A DNA stretch of 64,000 nucleotides from Primula veris. Lineage: Eukaryota; Streptophyta; Magnoliopsida; Ericales; Primulaceae. The notes under the pieces were generated by a model that worked only from the letters and a program-made list of their open reading frames with translations, was not told the origin of the DNA and did not search any database. A program made the translations under genes and the position numbers. Positions 18,300-31,062 of the stretch are shown here, one piece after another. Positions within the stretch are counted from its first letter, which is position 1. Every line of letters starts with the position of its first letter. The stretch spans positions 25,604,126-25,668,125 of the forward strand of contig OY821747.1 of NCBI GenBank assembly GCA_963682055.1. Direction: 5' to 3'.

Positions 18300-20925
18300 T
18301 CAGAAATGATTAAAGACCCTACAAAAAGCTAAATTCTTAGTTCAATCACTTCGGAAAACAAATGAGCACAAAAAAAAGCAGAAAAATTAAAAAATTATTC
18401 TTTTTCAAAACCCAGTTCAGAAAAAAAAAGGCCCAAAAATCACAATTCAATTGCTTAAGAAAACAAATGGGCACAAAAAAAAAACAGAAAAATTAAAAAT
18501 TTATTCTTTTTAAAACCCAGTTCCAAAACATAGCCAAAGATCACACCAAGTTAATATTACAATTCAATTACTCAAAGATAACAAATGGACACACAAAAAA
18601 GAGCAGAAATTTAACATATTGCATAATTTGAACAAAATGGTTATTAAAGAATTAAAAAGATATTAAATAAAGGCTAAAAGGGCATTAAAAGGAAAATTAA
18701 GAGAGAGAAAGGGAACCTGGAAAGTGAGCAGGCAATTATGATATTTTAAAAAAAAAAAATGGGTTTATTTATTTATTTGGGAATATAAAGATAGAAGCTT
18801 TGGACCCCAAAATTTACAGTGAGGAAGTGTAATAATTATAACAAAGTGCATATTTTAAGGAATATAAAGATAGAAATTTTGTTTTTATTCTTTTTTCTTA
18901 AACCAATCAATTAAAATATTATTGAAAATAAAGAACACGCTTTCTTTTTTAGCTGATAAGTTTTTCTCTCTTTTTTCTTAAATAAGAAAGTTTTTCTTTG
19001 AGATTTAACTAATTTTGTTGACCAAAAATAAAATAAAACTTTGTCACTTTTTTTTTATTCCTAGTGCAGAATTCTCCATGGATATATTTTGTTCACTTAA
19101 AACTGGGAAAAAGGTTGATAAATTTTAAGTTTCTTAAGTGTATGTAAAAATATTAATAACTCAAGAAACCATATTTACTTTGTTTGGTTAAAAATGTAAA
19201 ATAAAATAAAAACTCAAATTTAAAGTGTAAATTTACTTTGCTTTTTACAACCAAGAGCAAACACAAATCTATTTTGTTAAGCAAGGCCTTTATTTTTGTA
19301 TGATTTTTTTTTTGTTTTAAGGCAAATATTGTATTCTTTTTGCTCGGATTGTCCATCTATTTTTTTCCATCTAATTAATGTTTATATTCACAAATTATTT
19401 GTTTCAAAAATAGTTACTAGAAAACTCATTTACAAAGCTTTTAAAATACGCAATTTTTGTTTCTTGTTTCTTTAGGCCTGATTCCCGTTATCTTGGGATT
19501 TTGTTGTTGTTATTATATTTCAAGTTCCGGTTTTCCGTATTGGTTCCGTCTTCCATTGCTAACTATTGTTTGGAATAATAGAGTAATTCAAATTTATTTC
19601 TCTTTCACTAAAATTTAATAGTGCCTGCTTGTATATTCTTTTTGATTTTGTTTGCCTAAAACTCCATAATATACTTGAGGTTGGACAGTATCCTATTGTC
19701 GACATGTTCATATAGTATATTGGTAAAACCGTAAAAGTTACACACGGATATATTTCAATAGTAAGTTCTTGAAATTTACATATGGTAGGAAAGGCCTATT
19801 CCTAAATTTGTTTTTTATATCATAAAATACTATAGAGTTCTAGTGGAAAACAAAACTAAAGAGGTATCAAATATCATTGGAGCATTTTCTAGTTAATTCA
19901 CATACTCATCTACATAATAAATGGTATAAATCGTACTCCAAAATGAGAGTCGAGGCAAAAATGAAGCGAGAATTTTCTTCGGACTTTAGGAAATACTTGA
20001 AAAATTGGTACAAGTATGCGTCTTGAAATTTTATTAAGTATGGTTTTCCAAAAGAAATTAGGTCTTCGAGACCGGGAGGTTTATTATTATTTGTGAACTT
20101 GTGGTTCTAAAAGTTTCTTTTCGAAACCATTTGCATATTTTCCACAAAGTTTCTTTTTTAAAATGATCACATAAACTTAATTACCGAATCGCACGGCGTT
20201 AACGGCGAGTCACATCGACTCACAATATGCTCAAACAGCTCAACTAAGGAATCTGAATACATATTGGTCCTTAGTGTGCATATATATATCCTCTTCTTTT
20301 TATTGACTTACGATCGAATCGCAACAGAAGTATACTTTTTGTTGTGTTTTTGCTTGGTCTATACACATAAGACAACGAATCCGTCACAGAACTAACCAAA
20401 AGATGGCGGAGAAATTTTTTAAAACCTTTGTTCTTGCAACAATATTCTCGAAAAGTATCTCTTAACGTGTAAAATAATTTAAATATACATATGTGCTTAT
20501 CTGTGTACTTCTTCAAAGAGAAAGAATAAATACTTGGTCCCATTTTTATATCAATAAAGTGTTGGTTTGATTAAAAAAAAATTATATATATATATATATA
20601 TATATGAATACTTTTCATTATTTAGAGTTAGAAGTAGAACTGCATTTTATATTTTACTCACATTTAATTTGTTCTTATGAAATAATTACTTACTCAATTT
20701 GCAAACTTATGAATTATATCCGACTTCGTTAACAAAGAAAATGAAAATTGGGTAAGGCACTATTTGTAATACTGAATCATTATGATATATAATAAATATT
20801 CGATGTAATTATCTTGGATATAAAAATTGCTAAGAAAGCATTTTTCTCGTATAATATGTATATGATGTATCTTTTGCCTGTGGGGTTTTTATTAAAAAAA
20901 CTACATATGCAGTATATGTAGGTAG
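18300..20925. other. AT-rich intergenic region
   Basis: It holds A-rich short repeats to 18600, AT-rich sequence and a TA microsatellite near 20583-20605. No supported gene is present; the longest ORFs are below 95 codons and low in complexity. Confidence 0.6.
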
Positions 20926-21854
20926 CGTCTTTATACGGTCAGCATAATCTGAATACAGTCTGAAACTCGTATTTTGAAAAACAAAGTCATAGTTGCAAAT
21001 TTAAACCCGTAGTTCTAAAATCAAGCTAGTACGAGGCTTGAATTTTCTTAAAAAGTTGAGTTTTTTGAATTTACTATTTAAATTATGATTAGTATTGTTG
21101 CTGTAGTTGTGCTATTTTTAATATTTTGTTACTGAACTTGCCAGTTGTCGCATTTGCTAAAAGAATAAAAAGAAAATTATTAAATATTTGGTTGCTTAAT
21201 GCGATACTTCTACTGATTATTTGAGAACATGAAAACAATTTATCAATAAGTTGAAAGTTTCCGCAACCGATCACAAATAAGGTTTGCTTATTTCTTCAAA
21301 TTCTACGGCCAAATAAAACTAAGTGAATCTTTTATAGTTTCCAACGTACTTTGACCACTTGATCAATTTTTAACGGTAATTTAAACTACATACATTTCGT
21401 TTTAACTAAAGTAATTTCAATATCAATAGTCATACTCCATCCAGCTTGAAATATTGTCCTAAGAGCCAGATTTTGAAAAATCCGAGCCATCGGATCAAAA
21501 TTTCAAAGCCGTCAAATGTGTACTCTCAAACAAATTTGTGAAAATGCATTTATTTGTTCAAACTTTATATCATACTGCTCAATATAGAAATCATGCATAT
21601 GTAACAAACTAGTACATAATAGCATATATTTATTGAGTAATTTCAATGCATATGTAACTGAAATAATTTCAGCACATAATATCATAATTTAAATAGTTAA
21701 CCCAGATCAGTCAACTTTTTTAGAAAAGTCAAGTTTCGTATTTCAGAAGTACGAGAATGATTTCAGAACTATGAGTTTAACTTCGGAATTACGACTTTAT
21801 TTTTCAAATACGAGTTTCAGACTGAATTCAGATTATACTGAACGTATAAAGACG
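20926..21854. mobile_element. 0.93-kb element with ~140-bp inverted arms (MULE-like)
   Basis: The left arm 20926-21060 and right arm 21711-21854 are inverted copies. For example, CGTCTTTATACGGTCAGCAT on the left pairs with the reverse complement of the right end at 21835-21854, and CAGTCTGAAACTCGTATTT is shared. The interior is AT-rich and non-coding. Long inverted arms suggest a Mutator-like non-autonomous element, but I could not find a target-site duplication. Confidence 0.6.
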
Positions 21855-22134
21855 ATGTTATCTGTTTAAAGTGATAAGGTTCAAGTTAAGGTTTTTACGT
21901 AGTACGTGGTAAATAAATAGTATATATAAGTCATGTTTGTTTGTAGGATAACATAAATAACTAAATAAGTATTATTTATAACTAGTATTTATAAAGACGA
22001 TGTTATCTGTTTGAAGTGATAAGGTTCAAGTTAAGGTTTTTACGTAGTACGTGGTAAATAAATAGTATATATAAGTCATGTTTGTTTGTAGGATAACATA
22101 AATAACTAAATAAGTATTATTTATAACTAGTATT
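21845..22134. repeat. 145-bp near-perfect tandem duplication
   Basis: The unit starting TATAAAGACGATGTTATCTG recurs 145 bases later with one visible change (TTTAAAGTG versus TTTGAAGTG). The first copy begins inside the right arm of the inverted element, so the duplication came after that insertion. Confidence 0.9.
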
Positions 22135-22452
22135 TATACCCAAAATGCAATATAATTAGTCATATATCCCCTATATCCAACTTTGTTAACAAAGAAAATA
22201 AAAATTGGCTAAAATTGTGTATAGCCAGATGGCCCAGATCCAATATTACTTACAACACAAAATTTTCATATTATAAATTGTACCAACTGCTACATTCTGA
22301 ATTTACCATAAACAAGATGCAATACATAGGATAAAAAAAAGTGATCAAGAAGAGAAAAACCCTAGAAAGCTTCTGATTATTTATCTACAGTCTTCATATA
22401 TACGATGAAGCCTAAGGTTGCTGTTACGTTATCGTCGCCTTCTTTTTTTAAC

Positions 22453-25400
22453 TCAAAGATGGAGAGCAGCTTTAAGCCTCCTCACCAGCTCTTCCCTGTA
22501 ACCACAATGAAAACATAAATGACCGCAAATTTGATAAATAAGTTTGAACCAAAGCTGTTAGTTTAGGAAAAGAAATTGGACAATGCAGAATAAAAAAAAA
22601 GGAAAACGTCAATAAGTTTGGTAATTGAAAAGGAAACTTATAGGGAAACAGATAAAAAAAACTTTTCTCCGATGCAACGAACGCGTTAAAGAATGTACCT
22701 TTAGCTATACAGCTTATATATTCTAGACATTTGGTAACTACTAGTTACGCTCTTGTATATTCTCATAATAAATATAAGAACTATATAATCGTAGTTCACT
22801 TATCTTATTAGGATAGTATCCTCAAATTTCTCATACTTTTATTTGGTTTCCGTTTGCCATTGTTATAAAGTACCCTTAAGAGCTTCCTACAGGTTTACAC
22901 CATCATTCCCTAATGTTGCGCTCGGTGCTAGGAATCCTTTGTAATAAAATATGACGGAAAAGACAATGTTGTTCTTAAATCCATGCTTTTGTCATGAAGA
23001 AATTTTCTTATCGTTCATTTCTTTTTAAATGATCCTTGCCAGCATACGCACAGATACAGAATAAAACTTGTTTCCGCACGAAATGCATTTCTGACAAAAT
23101 AGTAGTATCTATGGCAACTACGCATAAACCAACAGAGTTGGGAAATTTTATGAAACAAAAGGTTTACCTGAGAAGTTCGGTATCAATGGTGGATGTTGAT
23201 AAGAACCCTCGATTCTCTTCAGCTCGTCTGAGAAGATAAGGTAAAACCTTATCCACGGGGCCAAACGGCATATATTTACTAACTTGAAAACCTGCATTGC
23301 GCAATCCAAATGAGAGGGCATCCGCCATTCCGTACAGCTGTGCAAATTGTAGTTTAGAATTGTCCTTTCCGATGTTTAAATCCCGAGCCTGAGCTGCCGC
23401 TTTGTTCCCTGTTATAATTGCATAGTCACTTATTTTAGTTTTTTTAGATAATATCATAATTTAGAACTGTTATGTTCTCTAGCTGATTAGGGTTTTTGAG
23501 ACTAAGACTAAGCAAGAAAATTTACATTAAGGGCCTGCTTGATTGAAGCTTTTAAGCAGAGAAGTTGAGTTTTTATGTTTAGAAAAGGGCTATATGGCAA
23601 TGTTTAATTGCAACTTTTCAGCTCGGTATTTTTTATTTGTACTAATTAAAAGCTTGAATGCATTTGGTTTATCAGCATAAAGTTAAGTTTACAGGTTTTT
23701 GTCCTGAAAAGCTAGAATCTTCAAGCTGGATATCTAGTTTACCCTTTTTTTCATGACAAAATGCAAAAAAAAAAATATAGTACTTCAAGCTGGTCAACCA
23801 AATGCAGTTCAGACTTTTAGCAAAAAGCCACACACATATAAATGAGGCCTTAATGTTACAAAACATGTCCAACTCTCTTCTGAAATGAATAATGGGTTTT
23901 TTATCTTCTCTTACTATTCTTATTACACAGCTCTTATAGAAACATACCAAGAAGTAACTCTATTGATTTCCCAAGATAATGTGCATAACGTAGTAGTTTT
24001 GAATTTTTTAGATTATCAGAACTGACTCGCACGGTAAGAGAAACCAATAGAAACTTGAACGCAATGAAGGAACACTGTTAATTTTGAAATAACATGCACA
24101 TATCTTTCTACAAATTTTGAAATTAGATTATCTTTTAACTTTTTACTTGTTATCCCAATTCTTATGATAATTGTCCAGTACTTGCAATAGTTTCCTATTT
24201 GTAAGTATGAATCTATCATGACAAAGCAGTCCTAATATTCTTGAATGCAAAATTTACCTGAGTCTATATTATGGGTTGCTAGAACAACCGCACCTTTTCC
24301 ACTGGCTACCTTCTCAATCATGAAAGAGGCACAACCATTAAAACACGCATGAGTTTGATCAATGGTACCATGTATCGGCGACTCGACACCCAAAGAATCA
24401 GCTAACTTTTTCTCACTAGACATATAAGCCCCCCTCACCAATTTGAACCCCATTGGTACTCCCATTTTCTCAGCAGAAATCTGCGCTTCGTACAGTCTCT
24501 CTCTTGCATCTCTCAGATAAGTTTGAATGGTATTATAAATTATAGGGTTATCGTCTTTATTGTACTTGATTGCTGCTGAGTATGTAAAGTAATCAATTGC
24601 GGGTTGCACGTATGTATCCTCTGCATCAACGCATAGAGGGACATTAGCTTCTACGCAACTTTGACAAAGTTTTAGAAGCCTCTCATAGCCTAAATTGAGC
24701 TGAATTTCTTCTTCTTGGGTTAGGGGGTCTGGTTTTGTTTGTGTATGGTAAAGAGGGCTAGAATCGGTGAAAATTGGGAGAGATTCGTGTTTCCATGGGA
24801 GTTTAGAAGATGGGTTATTCTGTTCCCATCTCAGCAAATTACTCGCTCGTTCAAGTAGCCTAAGTGGGCAGATTGCGGAGATCTTCACGATCACAAAGCT
24901 GACCTGTTCATGAAAATACCAATCTGGCCTCAAACACAGTTAAACAGGAAAAGAAAATAGAATTTATACAAGATCTTTAGCTAGTTGGAGCACACCAATT
25001 AACAAGGTTTAATACCATGTCCCTTGAAAATGTAGTGCCTTTTTTTACCTGGTTTCCATGCTAGTTTTTAGTTATAATGAGCATTTCTCTGGAACCACTG
25101 TCACACACACAAACAAAGGAAAAGAACAAAACACAGAACCCGTATAATATGCAAACAATCACTCATATCAAAGGGTACCTCAACACTCGACGATAATTGC
25201 AACACGCACCATTATATATAACACGAGAGGATCGATTTTAGTTACCATTTTATCAACTTACTCCCTCAAATCAGATCAACAAAGATTGTCCAGAATTTTC
25301 CATCCTTTCCCTAACGGGATCAACAAAGACGAGCTTGGTTTTGCATCCTTTCTTCTTGTTCATCGGGAGTTTGTCCAAAAAGATGTGGAATTCCGTGTAA

Positions 25401-27349
25401 GATTCTTGTGTTAACCATCCGTTTGCTTAGATTTGTTATCAACAACGCATCATTATTCGCTTTCTCACATCATTTTTTCTCTTCTCCTTTCCATCTCAGC
25501 TTGCATATACAACATCCAAACATCTAATTACAAAACAAGCATTCAGACTTTGGTTGCAATTTTTAAGCTTGGTTTTTCCCCCCTGATAAGTTGGTTATAT
25601 TTTAAGCTTGAGAAACCTTAAGATTTAATGTTGAAGGAGCTCAACTTTGTATAATGTTTTATACCGCGAAAGCACAAATAAAAAAATTCCACAAGAGTTT
25701 TTGTAGCATAAAAAGCGTGAACTTTTTGTTCTTTTCGCCATGAGATTTTTTTCCTAAACGAGTCAACAGACTCAACACGACTTTTTGAGTTTTGAAGCGA
25801 TATTTTCAAAATAAAGGCTTTCTCATCATAAAATAAATAAGCTTATTGGCGAGTAAAATGGTTGAGACCTAGTATAACCGCTTTACACCGGGGTTCAAAT
25901 CTTGGCACACAAAAAAAAAAGGTTTCTTATTATAAAAAGCAAAAAACTTTTTGGCTTAAAAACTGCAACCAAACAATCCCTTAATATCAAACCTTCTCAT
26001 CCTCACTCGAGCACAAACACAAAGATCTCAATGCACACAAAAAACAAAAACAAAAAATATAAACAACAATCTAAAACAAGTAAATAACATCGCGATGAGG
26101 CAAAAGAGAACAATACCGATGAAGATTCGAGGGACTTTGCGGCTTCAACGGTCTTCAAAAACCCGTCCAAGTTCCGATCACACGCCACGTCATCATCAAC
26201 GTGCTCCACGCCGTACACCAGCATCCCCTTCATCCCTAGCTCCGACGACATCATCGCCGCCCTCTCTGCCGCGGCACCGGCACTCTCGCCGGCGCAGAAG
26301 TGGTCAAAGAACGTGTGCCTTATCGCCGACAAGATCATATCTCTGGCGAGCGGCGCCGTCATGATCCGCGAGCTCATCACCGCCACGCCGAGATCGACCA
26401 CCGGAGGAAAGGCGGCGAGGCGGAGGTTGGCAGAGGATCGCAGAAGCTTCTCGGTTGATACGCCGGAAAATAACCGCTCCGGATTGGAGAGATCGATCAG
26501 TGATGGCCCCGAGCCAGCGTAGGGGCCGGATTCTGATTTGCATTAAAAAAAGTTAAAATATTAAATTTTAAAATTAAAAAAAATCCAGATTTAATCCGAT
26601 ACACTTTTCTTTTAAAGCATGTGCAAACAATAATTACTATATAACTATTTAAAGTGTCGGACTTAGACTATGTTTGGTAACATATTTTTTTGGTCCAAAA
26701 TCAGATTTTAAAAATCTGTTTAAAAAAAAAAAAAATCTGTTTTCTTTAATAAGCTATAACTTATGACGATAAAACTTTTAAATCCGGATAGAGCACAGTA
26801 AAAAAACAATTAGTATTTCAACATTTCTATACAATGCCAAATTTATTAGTATAGAATCTCATCCTCTTGCATTTAAAATATCCTCGTTCCGTCGCTACAG
26901 ATGACCTTTATTTTAAACATATGTACAACAAAATTACGAAATTTTGGCAAAAAAACAATGAAAATTTAAAACTGGTCCCGATATGGTCCATGGTTTAACA
27001 AAGAAAATGTTTACATATCTTTGGTACACTTTCTTAAGTATATGTTAGCTATATTATAACGAGAGTGGACCGTTGTTTTGTGACGTATGCATTAAGAAAA
27101 ATTATTATGTATAAGAAAATAGCGTAATTGTGTACCAGGTTTTGGTCCACACGAGGTATCTATAACCAGCGGATTAATTTCTAGGCCGATGTTTGTAGAG
27201 GGGGAAAGAGAAGATTCGGCCACGGAAGAAGGAGGGAAAGCGGAAGAATGGTCAGCAGCAAAAGGGGCGGCAGAGTTAAGAGGGCGACGGATAAAATGGT
27301 TTCTCAATGGCTTCAAGAGTTTCGGTCCGACGATAGAGCGGTTTGCCAT
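22453..27349 (-). CDS. ProDH: proline dehydrogenase, mitochondrial, 519 aa
   Basis: Five exons in transcript order: 27349-27136, 26532-26117, 24903-24258, 23408-23168, 22495-22453. The sum is 1560 nt including TGA. The enzyme oxidises proline to pyrroline-5-carboxylate with FAD on the inner mitochondrial membrane, the first step of proline breakdown. The basic N-terminus (MANRSIVGPKLLKPLRNHFI) fits a mitochondrial presequence. Conserved blocks follow in order: FDHFCAGESA, KGMLVYGVEHVDDD, VPLCVDAEDTYVQPAIDY, YNTIQTYLRDARERL, GFKLVRGAYMSSEKK, VVLATHNIDSG, FAQLYGMADALSFGL and YMPFGPVDKVLPYLLRRAEE. The last includes the arginine pair that binds substrate. Exon 3 has two nearby acceptors; the outer one is the only one that keeps frame. 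All catalytic blocks are intact. The length is slightly above Arabidopsis ProDH, mostly in the variable region between presequence and barrel. Confidence 0.95.
23531..23850. mobile_element. MITE-like elements (GTTTGGTTGCAGC family), ProDH intron 3
   Basis: Contains GGGCCTGCTTGATTGAAGC, GAATGCATTTGGTTTATCAG and TCTTCAAGCTGGATATC. The span is longer than one unit, so two overlapping or nested copies are likely. Confidence 0.5.
25530..25980. mobile_element. MITE-like element (GTTTGGTTGCAGC family) in ProDH intron 2, apparently interrupted
   Basis: Family sequence (GGTTGCAATTTTTAAGCTTG) appears near 25550 and the terminal AAAACTGCAACCAAACAATC near 25975. The SINE-like sequence at 25848-25920 lies between them, which suggests nesting. 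Confidence 0.4.
25848..25920 (+). mobile_element. tRNA-derived SINE-like sequence
   Basis: A box A-like stretch around GGCGAGTAAAATGG and a box B-like GGGGTTCAAATCTTGG are spaced as in tRNA-type pol III promoters. A run of A follows after CACAC. It lies in ProDH intron 2. It does not fold into a credible tRNA as far as I can see, so a SINE fragment fits better than a tRNA gene. Confidence 0.45.
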
Positions 27350-27450
27350 GAAACGGTGAGATTTCTCTCTCTATATGTATATAGATATGTGTGTATGTAT
27401 ATGAAAGTTAGTTAGGCAAGGTGGGAGAGTTAGTTATGGGGGTGAGTGGG

Positions 27451-27458
27451 TATTTATA
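27451..27458 (-). promoter_or_regulatory. TATA box of proline dehydrogenase
   Basis: TATAAATA on the minus strand lies about 100 bases upstream of the ATG at 27349. A pyrimidine-rich leader with CTCTCT runs follows. The spacing fits a normal plant core promoter. Confidence 0.65.
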
Positions 27459-29839
27459 AGGGATTTTATTTATTTATTTTTGAAACATAAAAGGGATAAT
27501 GTTGTTGGCTATTTTTAATGCATGTAAAATGGGAATCTTTAGGTTATTAGTGATGTTTGGTGAATCTTGTTGTGGAAGTGTTCACCGGATTAATGTTTGA
27601 CCAAATCCAAATTAGTTTTCTACTTTTGTTAGATAAACTAAGAGAAAAACTTGTGTGAACTTGGCTCATTTCCTCATTTTAAAATTTAGTGTGTTAAACC
27701 AATAGATTTTATAAGTTCTATTTTTTATTTGATTTAAGGGTAACTATCGCATGTGTTTTAAAACTGTGAAAACTTAACTAAAGCGTTTTTTTGTAATATC
27801 TCCGCTAAAATCGTGAACAAACATAAGTTTTTATTGGTCTAGAGTTCTCCATTGTTTTGTGTTTTAATCAAATTTTTTAAAAGGCATAAGACGCTTTCTA
27901 AGCATAAATAGGTTTATTAGCGTCTAATTACCGCTATAAGTATTTACGACTTACATTTGTTAATAAGTCAGGTTTTACTTATTTTAATTTATAAGTGACT
28001 TGAATGCTTGAGTTTGTTTGTAAAATTTATACTTTTTTATGTGAAAAAAAAAAAGTAATAAAAACTTGCATACTTATAATTTCCCTGCTTTTGAGCTTGT
28101 TTAGCTTTTTCGACATAAAATCTAGCTTATAAAAGCTAACAACCCACTCATAGCTTTTTTTTAATTAAAATATATATAAAAAATAAAAAAAATTGTGAGA
28201 GACTTACAAATAGCTACATATCTATCAACTTAATTACAAAAAACTCATCTATGTTATGTGTACTTCTTTACAATGATTTATAATTAGGTACATGTCATAA
28301 AAAAACAACAAAATATAAAAAAAAAAAATTGAAAAAATTGAAAACAAAACGTGTACATAGTATCAAACAGGATTAGACATGATTAAAAATGATTATATAT
28401 GATTAAAAATGATTAGATAAGATTATACAGGATCAAAACAGGATTAGACATACAAGATTGAACAATATTAGACAGGATCAGACATGATCACACATATTTT
28501 TTTTATAAAAATAATATTTTTTAAATTTTGGTATTTAATTTTTAAATATTGTTTTTCATTTTTTTTGTATTTTTTGAATTTTTTAATGACATATGTAAAT
28601 ATTGTAAATAAGTTCACAAAATATGTATTTTTTTTTAAAACAGTTATCAAGTTCAAAATAACCGAGTTTTTTGTAAATAAGTTTTTAAATATATACTAAA
28701 TTATCATTTTCCTAAAAACGGATGCTAAACAGGACTTAACGAAAAGAAGTAAGCTGATTGGATGAATTAAGTTGTTTTTAATGTGTTTCTAATGTAGGAA
28801 ATTAATTTTGAATTAGTGTCGATAAAATTTAGCTGTTCACGCGCTACTTAAATTAATGTAATAGTTTGTGCCTTTGTGGCACTATGAGTGGCTTAGAAAT
28901 GGAGAGTGGTATTTACTCCCCTAATAGGAGGGTGTAATAAAAATACTATTTATAAAAATAAATAAAAAAATAAGGAGATTAAATAAAATTAGACTAATTC
29001 TAATTACAAGCGACACGTACGAAATGACATAGACCGTATATTCACCACCGTACATATTACACGAAAACAGGGATTTTTAAGGAAAATATGACACGTCAAA
29101 AATGCCACATACAATAACTTGTTATGAATAATAAATTAATTAATGACTCAGACATGACTGGTATAGTGGTATTATTTATTCGGTTTGGCTAACAACATTG
29201 TTTAAACCTAACAATTAATATAGTTTACTGTAATAGTATTTAAAAGTGATATATTTTATGATTTAGTAAAGTAAAAATTATTTTTTCAACACAATAAAAC
29301 CCAAATAAAAACATGTAATGTTAGTTGAAATTATCATAAAATTAAATACTAATTAAATAAAAAAATTAATTTTTTAACACAATAAAACTCAAATAAAAAT
29401 ATAGAAGTTCAGTTGAAACTATCATAAAATTTTAAAAAAATCATTCCTAAGGATATTTAGAATTGAAGTATGTAAATAAATGAAATAAAATATTGATACA
29501 TTCATTTTCTTAACAAATGATTCACTACATATTTACATACATTCACTCCAAATATTCCTCGAAAAAGTAGTTACATATATAATTACAAATATTAAATAAT
29601 TATATTAGTTGTTAAATGTGTTACCTTAATTAGTTTTTTTATCTAGTGTCTTGAGACACTTGTTAGCTTTACCCTTATTTATTAATCTCATCTAAACATA
29701 TTTTAGCTTGTAAATTAATTATTGAGCGAGGATAACATCTACTAGAAATGAGCAAATGACAGTAATTTAGTAAAGGTGATTCTTGTATGCATGTCATAAG
29801 TAACAGTTGGGTCTTAACAGAACTTTTCTTTTCAATATT
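27459..29839. other. ProDH upstream region and AT-rich intergenic DNA
   Basis: No gene is supported. There is a degenerate GATTAAAAATGATTAGACA-type repeat at about 28372-28492 and a diverged ~88-bp duplication at 29276-29433 (AACACAATAAAACCCAAATA in both copies). Two ACTCAT hexamers, the core of the known proline-response element of ProDH promoters, occur at 28146 and 28243, about 0.8-0.9 kb upstream of the start. Confidence 0.5.
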
Positions 29840-29844
29840 GTCAC
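29840..29844. repeat. target-site duplication GTCAC, left copy
   Basis: Matches the GTCAC at 47075-47079 exactly. Five bases is the usual duplication for gypsy integrases. Confidence 0.95.
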
Positions 29845-30412
29845 TGATAAAACCATAACTTTGGTCGGTCACGTTAGACTTTTCAACAATGATATAATGG
29901 TAAATCAACCGTGAATAAAGGATACTTCCTGATCTTTATTATTGCTCGGATTATTGTCCTTGTTCGGACTATTACATTTGCTCGGATTAGTATTTCGGTT
30001 TTACAATTGTGCTCGATATGACTATTTAATCTCTCGTCTTGATCTTTCTCCCCTTTTATTCGGTGCTCGGCTGTCTTTTCTCGGTTTATTTCTCGAAGTG
30101 ATATGCTTTGGTTAGTTTCTCTCTTTTCTTAACTTCTGTCTATATTTTTTGGATAGATTTTCTGGTCCTTTTCTAGGAGGGGTAGTTGGCTATTTATAGG
30201 CAACTGCGCCTTCTAGGATATTGACAAATGTCTTCATCTCAGGGATTTTTCAGACATGGGTCCCCCTTTGATTGGGCTTGGGCTTTTAATAGTAAAACCT
30301 CAATTCCTATAAAAAGTATGGGATGACCCATTTAAGCATTGGATACCCATTTATAAGGTGGGTTGATTATTACCCAAATAGAATATTCGGGTCTGATTTT
30401 TATGTTCTATCA
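29845..30412 (-). repeat. 3' LTR of the gypsy element, 568 bp
   Basis: It runs TGATA...TATCA and differs from the 5' LTR at seven positions, six of them transitions. In element orientation it has TATAAATAG at 30198-30190 and AATAAA at 29940-29935, the expected order of U3 promoter and R/U5 polyadenylation signal. Confidence 0.97.
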
Positions 30413-30432
30413 AGTGCTCCCTGACTTCCTCG
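30413..30432 (-). other. weak polypurine tract candidate
   Basis: Read in element orientation, the bases just before the 3' LTR are GAGGAAGTCAGGGAGCACT. They are purine-rich but interrupted, and the last three are not purine-rich. This is the expected place for the plus-strand primer. Confidence 0.35.
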
Positions 30433-30596
30433 GCGTGGTTTCCATGTCGGGGGAGTCATGTTCGGTTTGTCGAGAACGTTACTTCGGTCTTGTTTTTCCC
30501 AATGCTTCATCGAGAAACGCAATAGACTCGTGACGGTTCCCAGGGGGGGCACATTTAATGTTTCCTATCCTAATATCTTTCTTCGAGGAAAACTTC

Positions 30597-30604
30597 TATA
30601 AAGG
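30597..30604 (+). promoter_or_regulatory. TATA box of antisense mini-gene A
   Basis: TATAAAGG lies 60 bases before the ATG of ORF A. It is inside the retrotransposon but points against gag-pol. Confidence 0.55.
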
Positions 30605-30656
30605 GGTGTGCTCCCTCCATAATTAGGCATTTTCCTACTAATTTGCCTGTGACATA

Positions 30657-30977
30657 ATGGCTTCTTCTGGTTCTACTGGTGAGAGCTCCTTTAATTATAT
30701 TTCATATTTAGAAACGGAAATTAAGAAATCTCGTACCGCGAATAAGAAACTCGTGGCCAAGGTTTCAGACTACAAGAAAAGGTTGTCTGACATGGATTCT
30801 GATCATCATGTGACGATGGCCGATCGGGATTGGGCCTACGAGCATATAAAGAAGTTCGAGGCTAATCTGGCTAAGCAGAAGGCAACAAAAAGGGCCTATA
30901 AGCTTGCCTTCAAGGAGTTGCATGCTCGGTCTAAACCGAGTTCGGATGACGATGAAGAAGTCTCTTCCTCGAAATAA
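30657..30977 (+). CDS. antisense ORF A, coiled-coil protein, 106 aa
   Basis: Unknown function. It starts MASSGSTGES, then has a Lys/Glu/Asp-rich helical region with heptad-like spacing (residues 20-90) and an acidic-serine tail SSDDDEEVSSSK. The C-terminal block KRAYKLAFKELHARSK is shared with ORF B, so the two are paralogues. A TATA box is 60 bases upstream and AATAAA is about 80 bases beyond the stop (31057-31062), which makes a compact unit of its own. It is encoded on the strand opposite to gag-pol, just inside the 3' LTR. Translation is inferred from ORF integrity and paralogy only. Confidence 0.6.
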   Translation: MASSGSTGESSFNYISYLETEIKKSRTANKKLVAKVSDYKKRLSDMDSDHHVTMADRDWAYEHIKKFEANLAKQKATKRAYKLAFKELHARSKPSSDDDEEVSSSK

Positions 30978-31056
30978 TTAGTCTTTTGTAATTTCTGTCG
31001 TAATTTCTCTTGAATGGGGAGTCTTCTCCTCAGTTGTAATCGAAGTTTTTGAAATT

Positions 31057-31062
31057 AATAAA
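31057..31062 (+). terminator. AATAAA polyadenylation signal after ORF A
   Basis: AATAAA about 80 bases after the ORF A stop, in a U-rich setting followed by TTTTCCTTTCC. The position is typical of plant near-upstream elements. Confidence 0.45.

Noticed and set aside
25848..25920. tRNA gene
   Set aside because: Box B-like sequence is present but I could not form acceptor and anticodon stems by eye; SINE fits better.
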